Shown one piece after another: positions 8,956 through 17,475 of a DNA stretch of 32,713 bases. The notes below the pieces were generated by a model. It was not told the DNA's origin and made no database searches. It saw only the letters and a program-made list of their open reading frames with translations. Origin of the DNA: JALORV01 sp963766365 (lineage in GTDB: Bacteria > Pseudomonadota > Gammaproteobacteria > Burkholderiales > Burkholderiaceae_F); the NCBI GenBank assembly GCA_963766365.1, contig CAVXZK010000019.1, forward strand, positions 1 through 32,713, given 5' to 3'. Positions within the stretch are counted from its first letter, which is position 1; each line of letters opens with the position of its first letter. Position numbers and translations under genes: made by a program.

Positions 8956-10407
8956 ATGGGCCTGCTCGGCATTCTTCTCGGGCTCGGGCTGCTCGTCTGG
9001 CTGGCCTATCGCGGCTGGAGCGTGCTCGGGCTGGCGCCAGTGGCAGCGCTGGTGGCGGCGGCTTTCTCGGGTGAACCGCTGCTCGCGCACTGGACGCAGA
9101 CTTTCATGGGCGCGGCGGCGGGCTTCGTCGCGCAGTTCTTTCCGCTGTTCCTGCTGGGTGCGTTGTTCGGCAAGCTGATGGACGACACCGGTTCGGTCAC
9201 CGCCATCGCGAACTTCATGACCGAGAAGCTCGGGCCGAGCCGTTCGGTGCTTGCCGTGGTGCTGGCCGGTGCGCTGGTTACGTACGGCGGCGTAAGTCTG
9301 TTCGTGGCGATGTTCGTCATCGCGCCGATGGGCCAGGCGCTGTTCCGCGCCGCCAACGTCCCGAACCGGCTGCTGCCGGCGGCGGTAATGCTTGGCACGG
9401 CCACGTTCACGATGTCCGCTTTGCCGGGCTCGCCGGCGATCCAGAACGCGATCCCGATGCCCTTCTTCGGTACCACGCCCTTTGCCGCGCCCGGCCTGGG
9501 CTTCGTCGCCGCGGCCATCATGCTCGGCTTCGGGTTGTGGTGGCTGGCGCGCGCGGAAGCCACCGCACGGCGCGCCGGCGAAGGCTTTGGCGGCCCTGTC
9601 GCTACAGCTGCCGAGGCAGCCCATGACCCGGTGGTGCGGGAGCGGGGGAGCGTGTCTGCCGCCTTCGACCCGGCCGAAGTCGAGCATGGCACGCGCAGCG
9701 CCGATCAGCCGGGCATCGTCGTCGCGATGTTGCCGCTGGTCGTCGTCATGGTGGTCAACCTGACGATGTCGCTGTTGATCCTGCCGCGCCTGGACACCAG
9801 TTTTCTGGCTGAACTGCAATGGGGCGAGATCTCGCTGGCCAGCGTTGGCGGCGTGTGGTCAGTGATCGTTGCGCTGTCCGCAGCGATCGTCGTGCTGTTT
9901 GCCTTGAATCGCCGCCGCCTCGTCTCGCTGCGCGACACGGTCGACGCCGGGCTGAACGCGTCGGCGTTGCCGGTGATCAGCGTGGCCAGCCTGGTCGGCT
10001 TCGGTGCCGTGGTCGCTGCATTGCCCGCGTTCGAGGTCGTCAGCGATTGGGTTCTCGGCATTGAAGGCGGCCCGCTGGTCGGCCTGGCGTTGTCGACCAA
10101 CGTGCTGTCGGCGCTGACCGGCTCGGCCTCGGGCGGCCTGACCATCGCGCTTGGCGCGCTCGGTGATACCTACATGCAGCTGGCCGCCGATTCCGGCATC
10201 GACCCGGCGCTGATGCACCGCGTGGCCGTCATCGGTGCCGGCTCGCTGGACAGCCTGCCGCACAACGGCGCGGTCGTGACTCTGCTGGCCGTATGCGGCG
10301 CGACGCACAAGGAAAGCTACTTCCACATCGTCATGGTCGGCATCGTCGGCGCACTGCTCGCGCTGCTGGCAGTTATCGTGCTCGGATCGACGTTCGGATC
10401 GTTCTAG
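8956..10407 (+). CDS. GntP family permease
   Basis: A 483-residue polytopic inner-membrane transporter with about 12 hydrophobic segments. GALFGKLMDDTGSVTAIANFMTEKLG, the GLALSTNVLSALTGSASGGLTIALGAL segment and the IGAGSLDSLPHNGAVVTLLAVCG segment near the C-terminus match GntP/H+ symporters for gluconate-like hydroxy acids. A polar linker at about 215-245 separates the two halves. Transport is probably proton-coupled uptake of a hydroxy acid. In Pseudomonas aeruginosa and several betaproteobacteria a GntP permease lies next to 3-hydroxybutyrate dehydrogenase, so hydroxybutyrate is a reasonable guess, but no dehydrogenase is present here. It starts two bases after the patatin stop, which suggests translational coupling. 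Confidence 0.87.
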   Translation: MGLLGILLGLGLLVWLAYRGWSVLGLAPVAALVAAAFSGEPLLAHWTQTFMGAAAGFVAQFFPLFLLGALFGKLMDDTGSVTAIANFMTEKLGPSRSVLAVVLAGALVTYGGVSLFVAMFVIAPMGQALFRAANVPNRLLPAAVMLGTATFTMSALPGSPAIQNAIPMPFFGTTPFAAPGLGFVAAAIMLGFGLWWLARAEATARRAGEGFGGPVATAAEAAHDPVVRERGSVSAAFDPAEVEHGTRSADQPGIVVAMLPLVVVMVVNLTMSLLILPRLDTSFLAELQWGEISLASVGGVWSVIVALSAAIVVLFALNRRRLVSLRDTVDAGLNASALPVISVASLVGFGAVVAALPAFEVVSDWVLGIEGGPLVGLALSTNVLSALTGSASGGLTIALGALGDTYMQLAADSGIDPALMHRVAVIGAGSLDSLPHNGAVVTLLAVCGATHKESYFHIVMVGIVGALLALLAVIVLGSTFGSF

Positions 10408-10974
10408 GCGCTCTGCGCCCAACTGCCCGGCCGCGTGACGGCGCCCAAACGACGGCCTCTGACCGCGGCGGGCCGATTTGCCGACGACCCCTCCCCCGAA
10501 CAGCCGTACCCTCGTCGATGCAATCGACTGTATCGGGAACGAAGGGACCCGAGGAAGTCCGCGCCAGTGGCGCCCAGCAGGGCGATCCAGGGCGCCGCGC
10601 TCGCTGCACGGGCCCCAAGCGCAGGGAGAATCCACCGCGGGCCTACGGGGTTGTCACTCCTGAGGCGCGACGGATCAGCGCCTCTTCAATCCGGCTGCGA
10701 GACATCATTCACCAGGCGTAAAAGGCTTCTCGTCGCCGACGAAAGCCGCCTGATAGAAGTCGCCAGGCTCCCTGCGGCTCGTCCGTCTACCGCTAGCCAG
10801 CCTCGCGCGCGCCGCCAAGTCGAGTCAATTCAGTGTCCAGTCGCCGCACAGCAGCCGCATACGCCGCTCGCCGACGCATTGCATACCTCCAGATTGATTC
10901 CTCATCGCAGCGACTGCATGGGTCAGTTACGAACGGTCCGGTCTCAGAAAGCAGTTCACCCGCTGCGTCGATGG
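10408..10974. other. 567-bp gap between convergent genes, no convincing gene
   Basis: This stretch separates the GntP permease (plus) from the lipoprotein (minus). Open frames crossing it read as arginine- and proline-rich shadow translation. Two items stand out. One is a perfect 7-bp inverted repeat GAGGCGC / GCGCCTC (10662-10668 with 10678-10684, 9-nt loop). The other is a 28-codon minus-strand frame (10793-10879) preceded by a good GGAGG at 10886-10890. GAGGAAGTCC near 10551 recalls RNase P RNA but the rest does not fit. Confidence 0.6.
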
Positions 10975-11634
10975 CTAGATCACGGCATCCTGCTTCATCG
11001 TGTTGACGATGAGCCGGACGAACTGATCGATCATCTGCGGCACCGTGTCCCATCCGGTCGCCGTGGTCGTCGCGGCCGACCAGACCACTTCCGACAGCGC
11101 GGCATCGAAGACCCGCGTGTCACCGTGAAGGTTCTGGGTCGTCCGCACTTCCGGCGAGATCGAGCGTGTCCACGCCGTGTTGTAGTAGCTCGTCATTCCG
11201 CCCCAACCGGGGCCCATCGTCGTGCTCCACCCGCGTCCCGGTCCCCAGCCTGGACCCATCACCATGCCCTGCGTGACGCGAACATCGGTCGTGACGCTCG
11301 AGATGCTGCTTGCCAGCACGTGCGAGACACCGGCATCCGCAACGGCGCGTCGCAATTGCTGCTCGGTGACCTGCCCGGTGTCCGCAATGAACTTGTAGGA
11401 CGGCACTGCATTGACGCCCGACGTGGTCAGCTCGGCGACCATGCGGTCCTCGAACATCCGGCGGTGCGTGGTGTCACGCAGCGCGGCGATGACCAGAACA
11501 CTGCGGACCGCGCGCTTGCCGGCCACCGAGGGGTTGACCCACTGCGCATCGATGGTCGTCGCGCGGGTCGCGCAGGCTGCAAGCAGCACCGCCGCGACCG
11601 CGGCGCCAAGAAGGCCGATAAGGCGCATCAACAT
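10975..11634 (-). CDS. hypothetical lipoprotein
   Basis: A 219-residue predicted lipoprotein: a hydrophobic leader and the lipobox LLAAC put the lipidated cysteine at residue 21. The start at 11634 is chosen for AAGGAGT on the minus strand (about 11641-11647). The mature N-terminal part (AVRSVLVIAALRDTTHRRMFEDRMVAELTTSGV) looks like the nucleotide-binding-like fold of CsgG/FlgO-type lipoproteins, with a conserved-looking FIADTGQVTEQQLRRAV segment. A middle stretch (about 125-150) is rich in Gly, Trp and Met, with MGPGWG written twice. The C-terminal part (GDTRVFDAALSEVVWSAATTT) is also typical of this outer-membrane lipoprotein type. It stands alone, divergent from ubiG. The function is unknown. 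Confidence 0.75.
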   Translation of the reverse strand: MLMRLIGLLGAAVAAVLLAACATRATTIDAQWVNPSVAGKRAVRSVLVIAALRDTTHRRMFEDRMVAELTTSGVNAVPSYKFIADTGQVTEQQLRRAVADAGVSHVLASSISSVTTDVRVTQGMVMGPGWGPGRGWSTTMGPGWGGMTSYYNTAWTRSISPEVRTTQNLHGDTRVFDAALSEVVWSAATTTATGWDTVPQMIDQFVRLIVNTMKQDAVI

Positions 11635-11857
11635 TCAAAAACTCCTTTGCCCGCAAAGTTGGTCTCTGCAGACGGGTTAGCCCGCGCGTTTCGGCGCGGC
11701 ACGCGAGGTCGAAGCAAGCACGCACAACCGAAGATCTGCACTCGCGACAGCGCCAGTGTGACATTCCGGCGCTTCAGGCGTAAGTGGCCATGCCGAATCG
11801 TCGACAATGCCCGACACGGAACGGTGCGCGTCACGACCGGCCGGTAATATAAGGCTC

Positions 11858-12559
11858 ATGCAGGCAAACGTTGATCAGTCGGAACTGCGCAAGTTCAGTG
11901 AAATGGCCGCGCGCTGGTGGGATCCGCAGGGCCCGATGCGGCCATTGCACGAGATCAACCCGGCTCGGCTGGTGTGGATCGACCGACTCGCCCACCTGTC
12001 GGGCAAGCGTGTGCTCGATGTCGGCTGCGGCGCCGGTGTGCTGGCCGAGGCCATGGCTGCGAAGGGCGCAGATGTGACCGGCATCGACATGGCGGGTAAG
12101 CCGCTCAAGGTCGCCCAGCTGCATGCGCTGGAGTCCGGCGCCCGCGTTCACTATGAAGAGACCACCGCCGAGGCGATGGCCGACGGCGAGCCCGCAGCCT
12201 TTGATGTAGTCACCTGCATGGAAATGCTCGAGCACGTGCCTGATCCCGCGCTGACGGTGAGCGCATGCGCTGCGCTGGCGCGCCCTGGGGGCTGGGTGTT
12301 CTTTTCGACGCTGAACCGGAACCCCAAGTCGTTCCTGCTGGCCATCGTTGGAGCCGAGTACGTGCTCAACCTGTTGCCGAAGGGCACGCATGAGTACGCG
12401 AAGTTCATCAAGCCCAGCGAGCTGACGCGCTACGCGCGCGATGGCGGCCTGGCGCTGCAGGAAATGATGGGGCTCAGCTACAACCCGTTCACGAAGTCCG
12501 CTGCGCTCGGGCGTGACACCGACGTCAACTACATGATGGCGTTTCGCAAACCCGGTTAA
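11858..12559 (+). CDS. ubiG: ubiquinone biosynthesis O-methyltransferase UbiG
   Basis: A 233-residue SAM-dependent methyltransferase that performs both O-methylation steps of ubiquinone synthesis, acting near the inner membrane. The start at 11858 gives MQANVDQSELRKFSEMAARWWDPQGPMRPLHEINPARLVWI, the conserved UbiG N-terminus; an upstream in-frame ATG at 11807 would add 17 residues of non-family sequence. SAM-binding motif I is VLDVGCGAG (52-60), followed by GIDM and CMEMLEHVPDP. GTHEYAKFIKPSEL and the final DVNYMMAFRKP are UbiG signatures. TAATAT (11845-11850) ends seven bases before the ATG, so a leaderless or very short leader transcript is possible. The next gene starts 61 bp downstream, likely in the same operon. 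Confidence 0.96.
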   Translation: MQANVDQSELRKFSEMAARWWDPQGPMRPLHEINPARLVWIDRLAHLSGKRVLDVGCGAGVLAEAMAAKGADVTGIDMAGKPLKVAQLHALESGARVHYEETTAEAMADGEPAAFDVVTCMEMLEHVPDPALTVSACAALARPGGWVFFSTLNRNPKSFLLAIVGAEYVLNLLPKGTHEYAKFIKPSELTRYARDGGLALQEMMGLSYNPFTKSAALGRDTDVNYMMAFRKPG

Positions 12560-12620
12560 GCCGAACGACGCGCTCGCTTCGCCCCTCGATTCCTTTGGCG
12601 AAGGCGAGCCACGATCCGAC

Positions 12621-13277
12621 ATGACAACCATCCGCCTGGTGTTGTTCGATCTCGACGGAACGCTTGCCGACACCGCGCCTGACCTCGCCGGAGCCGTCAA
12701 CCGAATGCTGACCTCACGCGGCAGGACTCCGCTGCCACTGGACACGCTGCGGCCCGTGGCGTCGCACGGCGCACGCGGACTGATCGCCCGGGCGTTCGGA
12801 CTCGCGCCGACAGACGCCGGCTACGAGGATCTGCGCCAGGAGTTCTTCCGCGAGTACGAATCGGCACTCTGCCGTGACACCCAGCTCTTTCCGGCCATGC
12901 CGCAGACCCTGGCCGCGCTAGAGCACGCCGAGATCCGCTGGGGCATCGTCACCAACAAGATCGCGCGCTTCACCGATCCGCTCGTGCAGGCCCTGGGACT
13001 TGCCGAGCGCGCCGCGTGCATTGTCAGCGGCGACACTACCGCCCATGCGAAACCCCATCCTGCGCCGTTACTGCACGCCGCCCAGGCGGCTGGCCTCGAC
13101 ATTGCAGTCTCAATCTATGTCGGCGACGACCTGCGCGATGTGCAGGCCGGGCGCGCGGCGGGCATGCGCACCGTGGCGGCCGCCTACGGCTACCTGGGTG
13201 ACGGAGCGCCGGTCGAGCAATGGGGCGCGGATCACGTGATTCATCGCCCTGATGATCTGCTGCCGCTGGTAACGTGA
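12621..13277 (+). CDS. mupP: HAD phosphatase, Gph/MupP type
   Basis: A 218-residue haloacid-dehalogenase-fold phosphatase. Motif I is DLDGT with nucleophile Asp10 and Asp12; motif II is the Thr of GIVTNK (about 108-113); motif III is the Lys of AKPHP (144); motif IV is VGDDLRDV (Asp169, Asp170). Proteins like this are commonly annotated as phosphoglycolate phosphatase. However, the gene directly after ubiG in pseudomonads is MupP, the N-acetylmuramic acid 6-phosphate phosphatase of peptidoglycan recycling. Features I remember as MupP-like are GARGLI after the cap start, WGIVTNK..RF, and the C-terminal AYGYLGDG....WGADHVI. I therefore favour MupP over Gph, but the two cannot be separated safely without a tree. 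Confidence 0.8.
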   Translation: MTTIRLVLFDLDGTLADTAPDLAGAVNRMLTSRGRTPLPLDTLRPVASHGARGLIARAFGLAPTDAGYEDLRQEFFREYESALCRDTQLFPAMPQTLAALEHAEIRWGIVTNKIARFTDPLVQALGLAERAACIVSGDTTAHAKPHPAPLLHAAQAAGLDIAVSIYVGDDLRDVQAGRAAGMRTVAAAYGYLGDGAPVEQWGADHVIHRPDDLLPLVT

Positions 13278-13325
13278 TAGGGCGTGCGCTGAACCGATAA
13301 TGACGCGGGAATCCTGATTGGCCTA

Positions 13326-16300
13326 ATGATGCCCCTCGAGATCAGCCGATGGATGCCGCGCCTGCGCGTCGCGGCGATTACGGCCATCGTGGTCGTACTG
13401 CTATTTGGCATCGTCGGCTACTTCGCGATTCCGAAGATCGTCCGCTGGGGTGTCGAAACCGTCGCCACGCGCGAACTCGGCCGAGCAGTTCGGGTGCAGG
13501 AGATCACCGCCAACCCGTTCAACCTGCGCGTCACCCTGCGCGGGCTCGAGGTCGCGGGCGCAGCAGGCGAAACCGCTCCGTTGCTGACGGTTCAGGAGCT
13601 GATCGCCAATGCGTCGGTCGGATCGGTGCTGCGACTGGCACCGGTGCTCGACGCGCTGTCGATCGACGGACTCACCGCCAACCTGGTGCGGCTCGACGCT
13701 GAGCGCTTCAACTTCAGCGACATCGTCGATCGCATTCGCTCGCGGCCGAAGACCAGCGACGAGCCGGCGCGCTTCTCGGTGTCGAACATCGAGGTCACGA
13801 ACGGCAACGTCAATCTCGACGATCGGCCCACGGGCAGGAAGCACGCCGTGACCGAACTGCGGATCGGCGTTCCGTTCGTCTCAAGCCTGCCGACCCACGC
13901 GGAGATCACCGTGCAGCCGGCGTTCGCCGCCCGCCTGGACGGCGCACGTGTCGAAGCGAAAGGCGAGACCCGACCATTCAAACAGACGCTCGAGACTTCG
14001 ATCAACGTCAAGCTCGACGGCATCGACATCCCCACCTACCTGCCCTATTCGCCGGTCGCACTGAACTTCGCCGTGCCGCGCGGCAAGCTAGGCACGGATC
14101 TGCGCATCGCGTTCCGGCTTGCTGCGCCGGCGGAGGGCAATCAGCCCGCGGTTCCGGCCCAGGTGCTCGTCTCTGGAAGCTTCAGTGTCAACGACTTCGC
14201 ACTGTCGGCTCCCAGGGAGCAACCACAGCCGTTGCTCGCCTGGAAGGCACTGCAGGTCGTTCTGGAAGAGGTCGAGCCCCTGGCCAACCGCGCGGTCATC
14301 GCCGACGTTGCGCTCGTCGCCCCGGCCATCGAAGTCCGTCGCGAAGGCAACGGCGAGGTCAACTGGGTTCGGTTTGCGCAGGCGCCGCTGCGCCCCGGCG
14401 CAGTTGCGGCATCCGCTCCCAAGGAGTCTGCGGCGGCGCCCAAGTCGCCGCCGCTGGCGCTCACCCTGAAGCACGCCAGCATCAAGGACGGAACGGTCGC
14501 CCTGAGCGATGACAGCGCCGGCCGCTTCCGCATCCAGGTGGTCAATCTGGCCGGCGAGGCGAGCAATCTGACAACAACGACAACCACCCGCGGCAAGGTG
14601 CGTGTGTCTGGCGAGATCGCCGAAGGAGCCGGCTCGATTTCCGCCGAAGGCGATGTCGCGCTCGCTCCCGTGGCTGGAACGCTGAACATCGCCAGCCGCG
14701 ACGTGAAGATGCGCACCGTCGCGCGTTACCTCGCCAACGTCGTCAATGCGACGGTGGACGGCAGCAGCGACGTCGATGCCGTGCTCGACTTTGCGCTCGA
14801 ACCCACGAAGTCGATCGTCGTGCGGGACATCCGCTGGCAGGGCAAGAACCTGAAAGTGCGCGGCCCGGCCGGCACCGGCGCCGAGTTCGACCTCTCGACC
14901 CTGTCGATGGAGGCTGCGACGCTCGACCTGCTGAAGAGACAGCTGGTGATCGGCAAGGTGGCGCTCGATGGCCCGCGGGCGACGGTGCGTCGCCTGGCGG
15001 ACGGGCAGATCAACTGGCTCAGTGCGTTTCACAAGCGGCCGTCGGGAACAGCCGAGGACAAGCCCGCCGCAGATGCCGGCGATGCCGGCTGGAACGTGTC
15101 GGTCAAGGAGGCCTCGATCGCGCGCGGCGATCTGGCGCTCGAGGACTTCGCCGTGGATCCGCAGGTGAAGTTGCGCGCCTCTGCCATCAGCGGAACGGTG
15201 CGCAATCTCGTCAGCGACGGCACGCAGCGCGCCGAATTCGACCTGCGCACGCGTCTGGGCCGGGGTGGAAGCTTCACCGCCGTAGGCGGCGCGCGCTGGA
15301 ACCCCATCGCCGCCGACGCGCGCGTCGACGCGCGCAACCTCGACATCGCCGCCTTGCGTCCCTACCTGGCCAAGCGGCTCGACGCGGTCCTCACCCGTGC
15401 CGAAGTGTCGGCCCGAGGCAGCGTCACGGCGTCGAAGGCCGGTGCCGAAGCGCCGCTCGCATTCGGCTACAAGGGCAGCTCCCGGGTCACCAACCTGCAG
15501 CTGCTCGATGCCAGGGGCGAGGACGACTTGCTGAAGTGGCAGGTGCTCGAACTCGAACAGATCGCCGTATCCGCCGGCAAGGACCCGCCGAACGTCAGCG
15601 TCGGCAAAGTGACGCTGTCCGACTTCTACGCGCGCATCATCGTGTCCGAGCAAGGTCGGCTCAATCTCGTGGATGTGATCCGCCGTACCGGCGAGGGTGC
15701 TCCTTCGTCGGCGCCCAAGGCGGCCAGGACCGCGCCGAACTCGGCCACCAAGGCAGACGCCCCGGCAGTGTCGGTCGACCGCGAGATGGCAGCTGCTGCG
15801 GAGCCCGCGCCAGCTGCGCAGCGGCCTCGCTCCACGACGGCCGAAACTCCTTCCGTCGAGGGTGCCGACGTCGGCCCGCGTCCGGTGATCCGCATCGGCC
15901 ACATCGACATCATGCGCGGCAACGTCAACTTTACGGACAACTTCATCAAGCCGAACTACACGGCCAATATGACCGGGCTCAGCGGTTCCGTGACCACGCT
16001 GGCGTCCGACAGCGGCGAACCGGCCACGATGACGATCGCCGGCTTCATCGACAACGAGGCGCCCGTCGACATCAAAGGGCGCCTGAATCCGCTGGCGCCG
16101 AAGCTCTACCTTGATATCGAAGGTGGCACCAAGGGCGTCGACCTGCCGCGCCTGACGCCCTATTCCGTGAAGTACGCCGGCTATCCGATCGTCAAGGGCA
16201 AGCTGTCCATGGAGGTGAAGTACAAGGTCGAAGACGGCAAGCTCGCCGCCAACAATCACCTGTTCCTCGACCAGCTGACCTTCGGCGACAAGGTGGAAAG

Positions 16301-17078
16301 CCCGACCGCCACCAAGCTGCCGGTGCTGCTCGCAGTGTCGCTGCTGAAGAACAGCCGCGGGGAAATCGACCTCAACCTGCCAATCTCGGGCACGCTCGAC
16401 GATCCGAAGTTCTCCGTCGGCGCAGTGATCGTGCAGGTCATCGTCAACCTGCTGACCAAGGTGGTGACCGCGCCGTTCACACTGCTGGCCTCGGCGTTCG
16501 GCGGCGGCGAGGAACTGGGTCTCGTCGAGTTCGCGCCCGGCTCGGCCAGTCTCGTCCCCGAACAGATCAAGCGCGTCGACTCGCTGTCGAAGGCACTCAA
16601 TGAGCGGCCCGGCCTGAAACTCGACATCATTGGCCGCGTCGATCCTGCACTCGATACTGACGCGGTGAGGCGCGCAAAGCTCGATTCCAAACTGCGCGCA
16701 GCCAAGGTGCGACGGACGGTGCGGGCGAGCGGCGAGGCGGTCGATCCGGCGACCGTGACGATCTCCGACGCGGAGCGCCCGGAGCTCATGGCCGCCGTGT
16801 ATTCCAGCGAAGACATTCCGAACAAGCCGCGCAACTTCATCGGCATCGCCAAGTCGATCCCGCCCGCCGAAATGGAGGCCCTGATCGTTGCCCATCTCGC
16901 TGTCACGCCCGAGGACCTGCGCGCGCTCGCCAGCCAGCGCGCGACGGCCGTGCGCAACCGCCTGGAGAGCGAAGGCAAGGTCTCGCGAGAGCGGTTGTTC
17001 CTGGTCGAGCCGAAGCTCACGGCTGAAGGCATCAAGGACAAGGGGGCCACCACGCGGGTTGATTTGTCACTGAAGTGA
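13326..17078 (+). CDS. DUF748 domain-containing AsmA-like envelope protein
   Basis: A 1250-residue protein with one N-terminal membrane segment (about 15-34) and a very long periplasmic body of repeated beta-strand sequence. The opening IVRWGVETVATRELGRAVRVQEITANPFNLRVTLRGLEV is the classic DUF748 start. The body has AsmA-like repeats such as LSIDGLTANLVRLDAERFNFSDIVDRI and ATVRRLADGQINWLSAF. A Pro/Ala-rich linker lies at about 795-860. The C-terminal part holds the conserved VIRIGHIDIMRGNVNFTDNFIKPNY, KLPVLLAVSLLKNSRGEIDLNLPISGTLDDPKF and an OmpA-like tail (LVEFAPGSASLVPEQIKRVDSLSKAL). The family is grouped with AsmA/TamB/YhdP bridge-like lipid transporters. The second of two adjacent ATGs (13329) is an equal start candidate. 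It ends 28 bp before ssrA. Confidence 0.88.
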   Translation: MMPLEISRWMPRLRVAAITAIVVVLLFGIVGYFAIPKIVRWGVETVATRELGRAVRVQEITANPFNLRVTLRGLEVAGAAGETAPLLTVQELIANASVGSVLRLAPVLDALSIDGLTANLVRLDAERFNFSDIVDRIRSRPKTSDEPARFSVSNIEVTNGNVNLDDRPTGRKHAVTELRIGVPFVSSLPTHAEITVQPAFAARLDGARVEAKGETRPFKQTLETSINVKLDGIDIPTYLPYSPVALNFAVPRGKLGTDLRIAFRLAAPAEGNQPAVPAQVLVSGSFSVNDFALSAPREQPQPLLAWKALQVVLEEVEPLANRAVIADVALVAPAIEVRREGNGEVNWVRFAQAPLRPGAVAASAPKESAAAPKSPPLALTLKHASIKDGTVALSDDSAGRFRIQVVNLAGEASNLTTTTTTRGKVRVSGEIAEGAGSISAEGDVALAPVAGTLNIASRDVKMRTVARYLANVVNATVDGSSDVDAVLDFALEPTKSIVVRDIRWQGKNLKVRGPAGTGAEFDLSTLSMEAATLDLLKRQLVIGKVALDGPRATVRRLADGQINWLSAFHKRPSGTAEDKPAADAGDAGWNVSVKEASIARGDLALEDFAVDPQVKLRASAISGTVRNLVSDGTQRAEFDLRTRLGRGGSFTAVGGARWNPIAADARVDARNLDIAALRPYLAKRLDAVLTRAEVSARGSVTASKAGAEAPLAFGYKGSSRVTNLQLLDARGEDDLLKWQVLELEQIAVSAGKDPPNVSVGKVTLSDFYARIIVSEQGRLNLVDVIRRTGEGAPSSAPKAARTAPNSATKADAPAVSVDREMAAAAEPAPAAQRPRSTTAETPSVEGADVGPRPVIRIGHIDIMRGNVNFTDNFIKPNYTANMTGLSGSVTTLASDSGEPATMTIAGFIDNEAPVDIKGRLNPLAPKLYLDIEGGTKGVDLPRLTPYSVKYAGYPIVKGKLSMEVKYKVEDGKLAANNHLFLDQLTFGDKVESPTATKLPVLLAVSLLKNSRGEIDLNLPISGTLDDPKFSVGAVIVQVIVNLLTKVVTAPFTLLASAFGGGEELGLVEFAPGSASLVPEQIKRVDSLSKALNERPGLKLDIIGRVDPALDTDAVRRAKLDSKLRAAKVRRTVRASGEAVDPATVTISDAERPELMAAVYSSEDIPNKPRNFIGIAKSIPPAEMEALIVAHLAVTPEDLRALASQRATAVRNRLESEGKVSRERLFLVEPKLTAEGIKDKGATTRVDLSLK

Positions 17079-17091
17079 CCCATGTACCGTT

Positions 17092-17097
17092 TAGAAT
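17092..17097 (+). promoter_or_regulatory. candidate -10 box of ssrA
   Basis: TAGAAT ends nine bases before the first base of mature tmRNA. Any -35 would fall inside the 3' end of the DUF748 gene; the best hexamer there is poor. Confidence 0.45.
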
Positions 17098-17106
17098 GAA
17101 CGTCTT

Positions 17107-17469
17107 GGGGGCGACCTGGCTTCGACGCGGGTCGTGAAGGATCTCAGGGCATGCCGAGGACCAGTGACCTCGTAAATCCATCTGGAACACTACAAACGCC
17201 AACGAAGACGCGTTTGCTCTAGCCGCTTAATACCGGCCAGACGCTGCACTGGTTCGCTTCCGGGCCAGGTCGGGTAACTGACAGCAGCGCCATTTACGGA
17301 AGCTGGATGCCGGTGGAGTCACGACGGCGGCATCGAGACCCAGTGGCTGGCTGCGCGTTGGCCTGCCGATCGGCAAAACGCGCGGTGAGACTCAAATAGA
17401 CCGGCTACGCATGTAGAACTGGATCTGGATCATTCGCGGACGCGGGTTCAATTCCCGCCGCCTCCACCA
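17107..17469 (+). ncRNA. ssrA: transfer-messenger RNA (tmRNA), one-piece
   Basis: A 363-nt RNA that rescues stalled ribosomes together with SmpB by adding a degradation tag. The 5' end GGGGGCGACCTGGCTTCGAC is diagnostic. The 3' end carries a T-arm (GGGTTCAATTCCCGCC) and an encoded CCA (17467-17469). The first seven bases pair with CGCCTCC at 17459-17465 to form the acceptor stem, including one G-U pair. The tag frame is at 17198-17230. This is the normal unsplit form, not the permuted two-piece form of some betaproteobacteria. The 3' end of ssrA is a frequent integration site, but no copy of it was found further right in the window. Confidence 0.97.
17198..17230 (+). other. tmRNA tag reading frame (ANEDAFALAA)
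   Basis: The resume codon is GCC at 17198 and the stop TAA is at 17228-17230. The encoded tag ANEDAFALAA ends in the hydrophobic ALAA recognised by ClpXP and related proteases. Confidence 0.93.
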
Positions 17470-17475
17470 AACCAA

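Noticed and set aside
8524..9819. 431-codon frame antisense to patatin and GntP genes
   Set aside because: It is low-complexity Arg/Gln/His sequence and a shadow of two well-supported genes.
10548..10640. GAGGAAGTCC resembling the RNase P RNA core
   Set aside because: The downstream conserved elements of RNase P RNA (such as ACAGAA and the closing helix) are absent.
10435..11847. 470-codon plus-strand frame across the gap and the lipoprotein
   Set aside because: The translation is Arg/Pro/His-rich with no domain; the minus-strand lipoprotein has a signal peptide and ribosome binding site.
14088..16895. 935-codon open frame antisense to the DUF748 gene
   Set aside because: It is His/Arg/Asp/Gly-rich with no family motifs, and mirrors the codon-position bias of the real gene in high-GC DNA.
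17107..17469. ssrA as an attachment site of an integrated element
   Set aside because: No second copy of the ssrA 3' end and no integrase gene are visible in the window.
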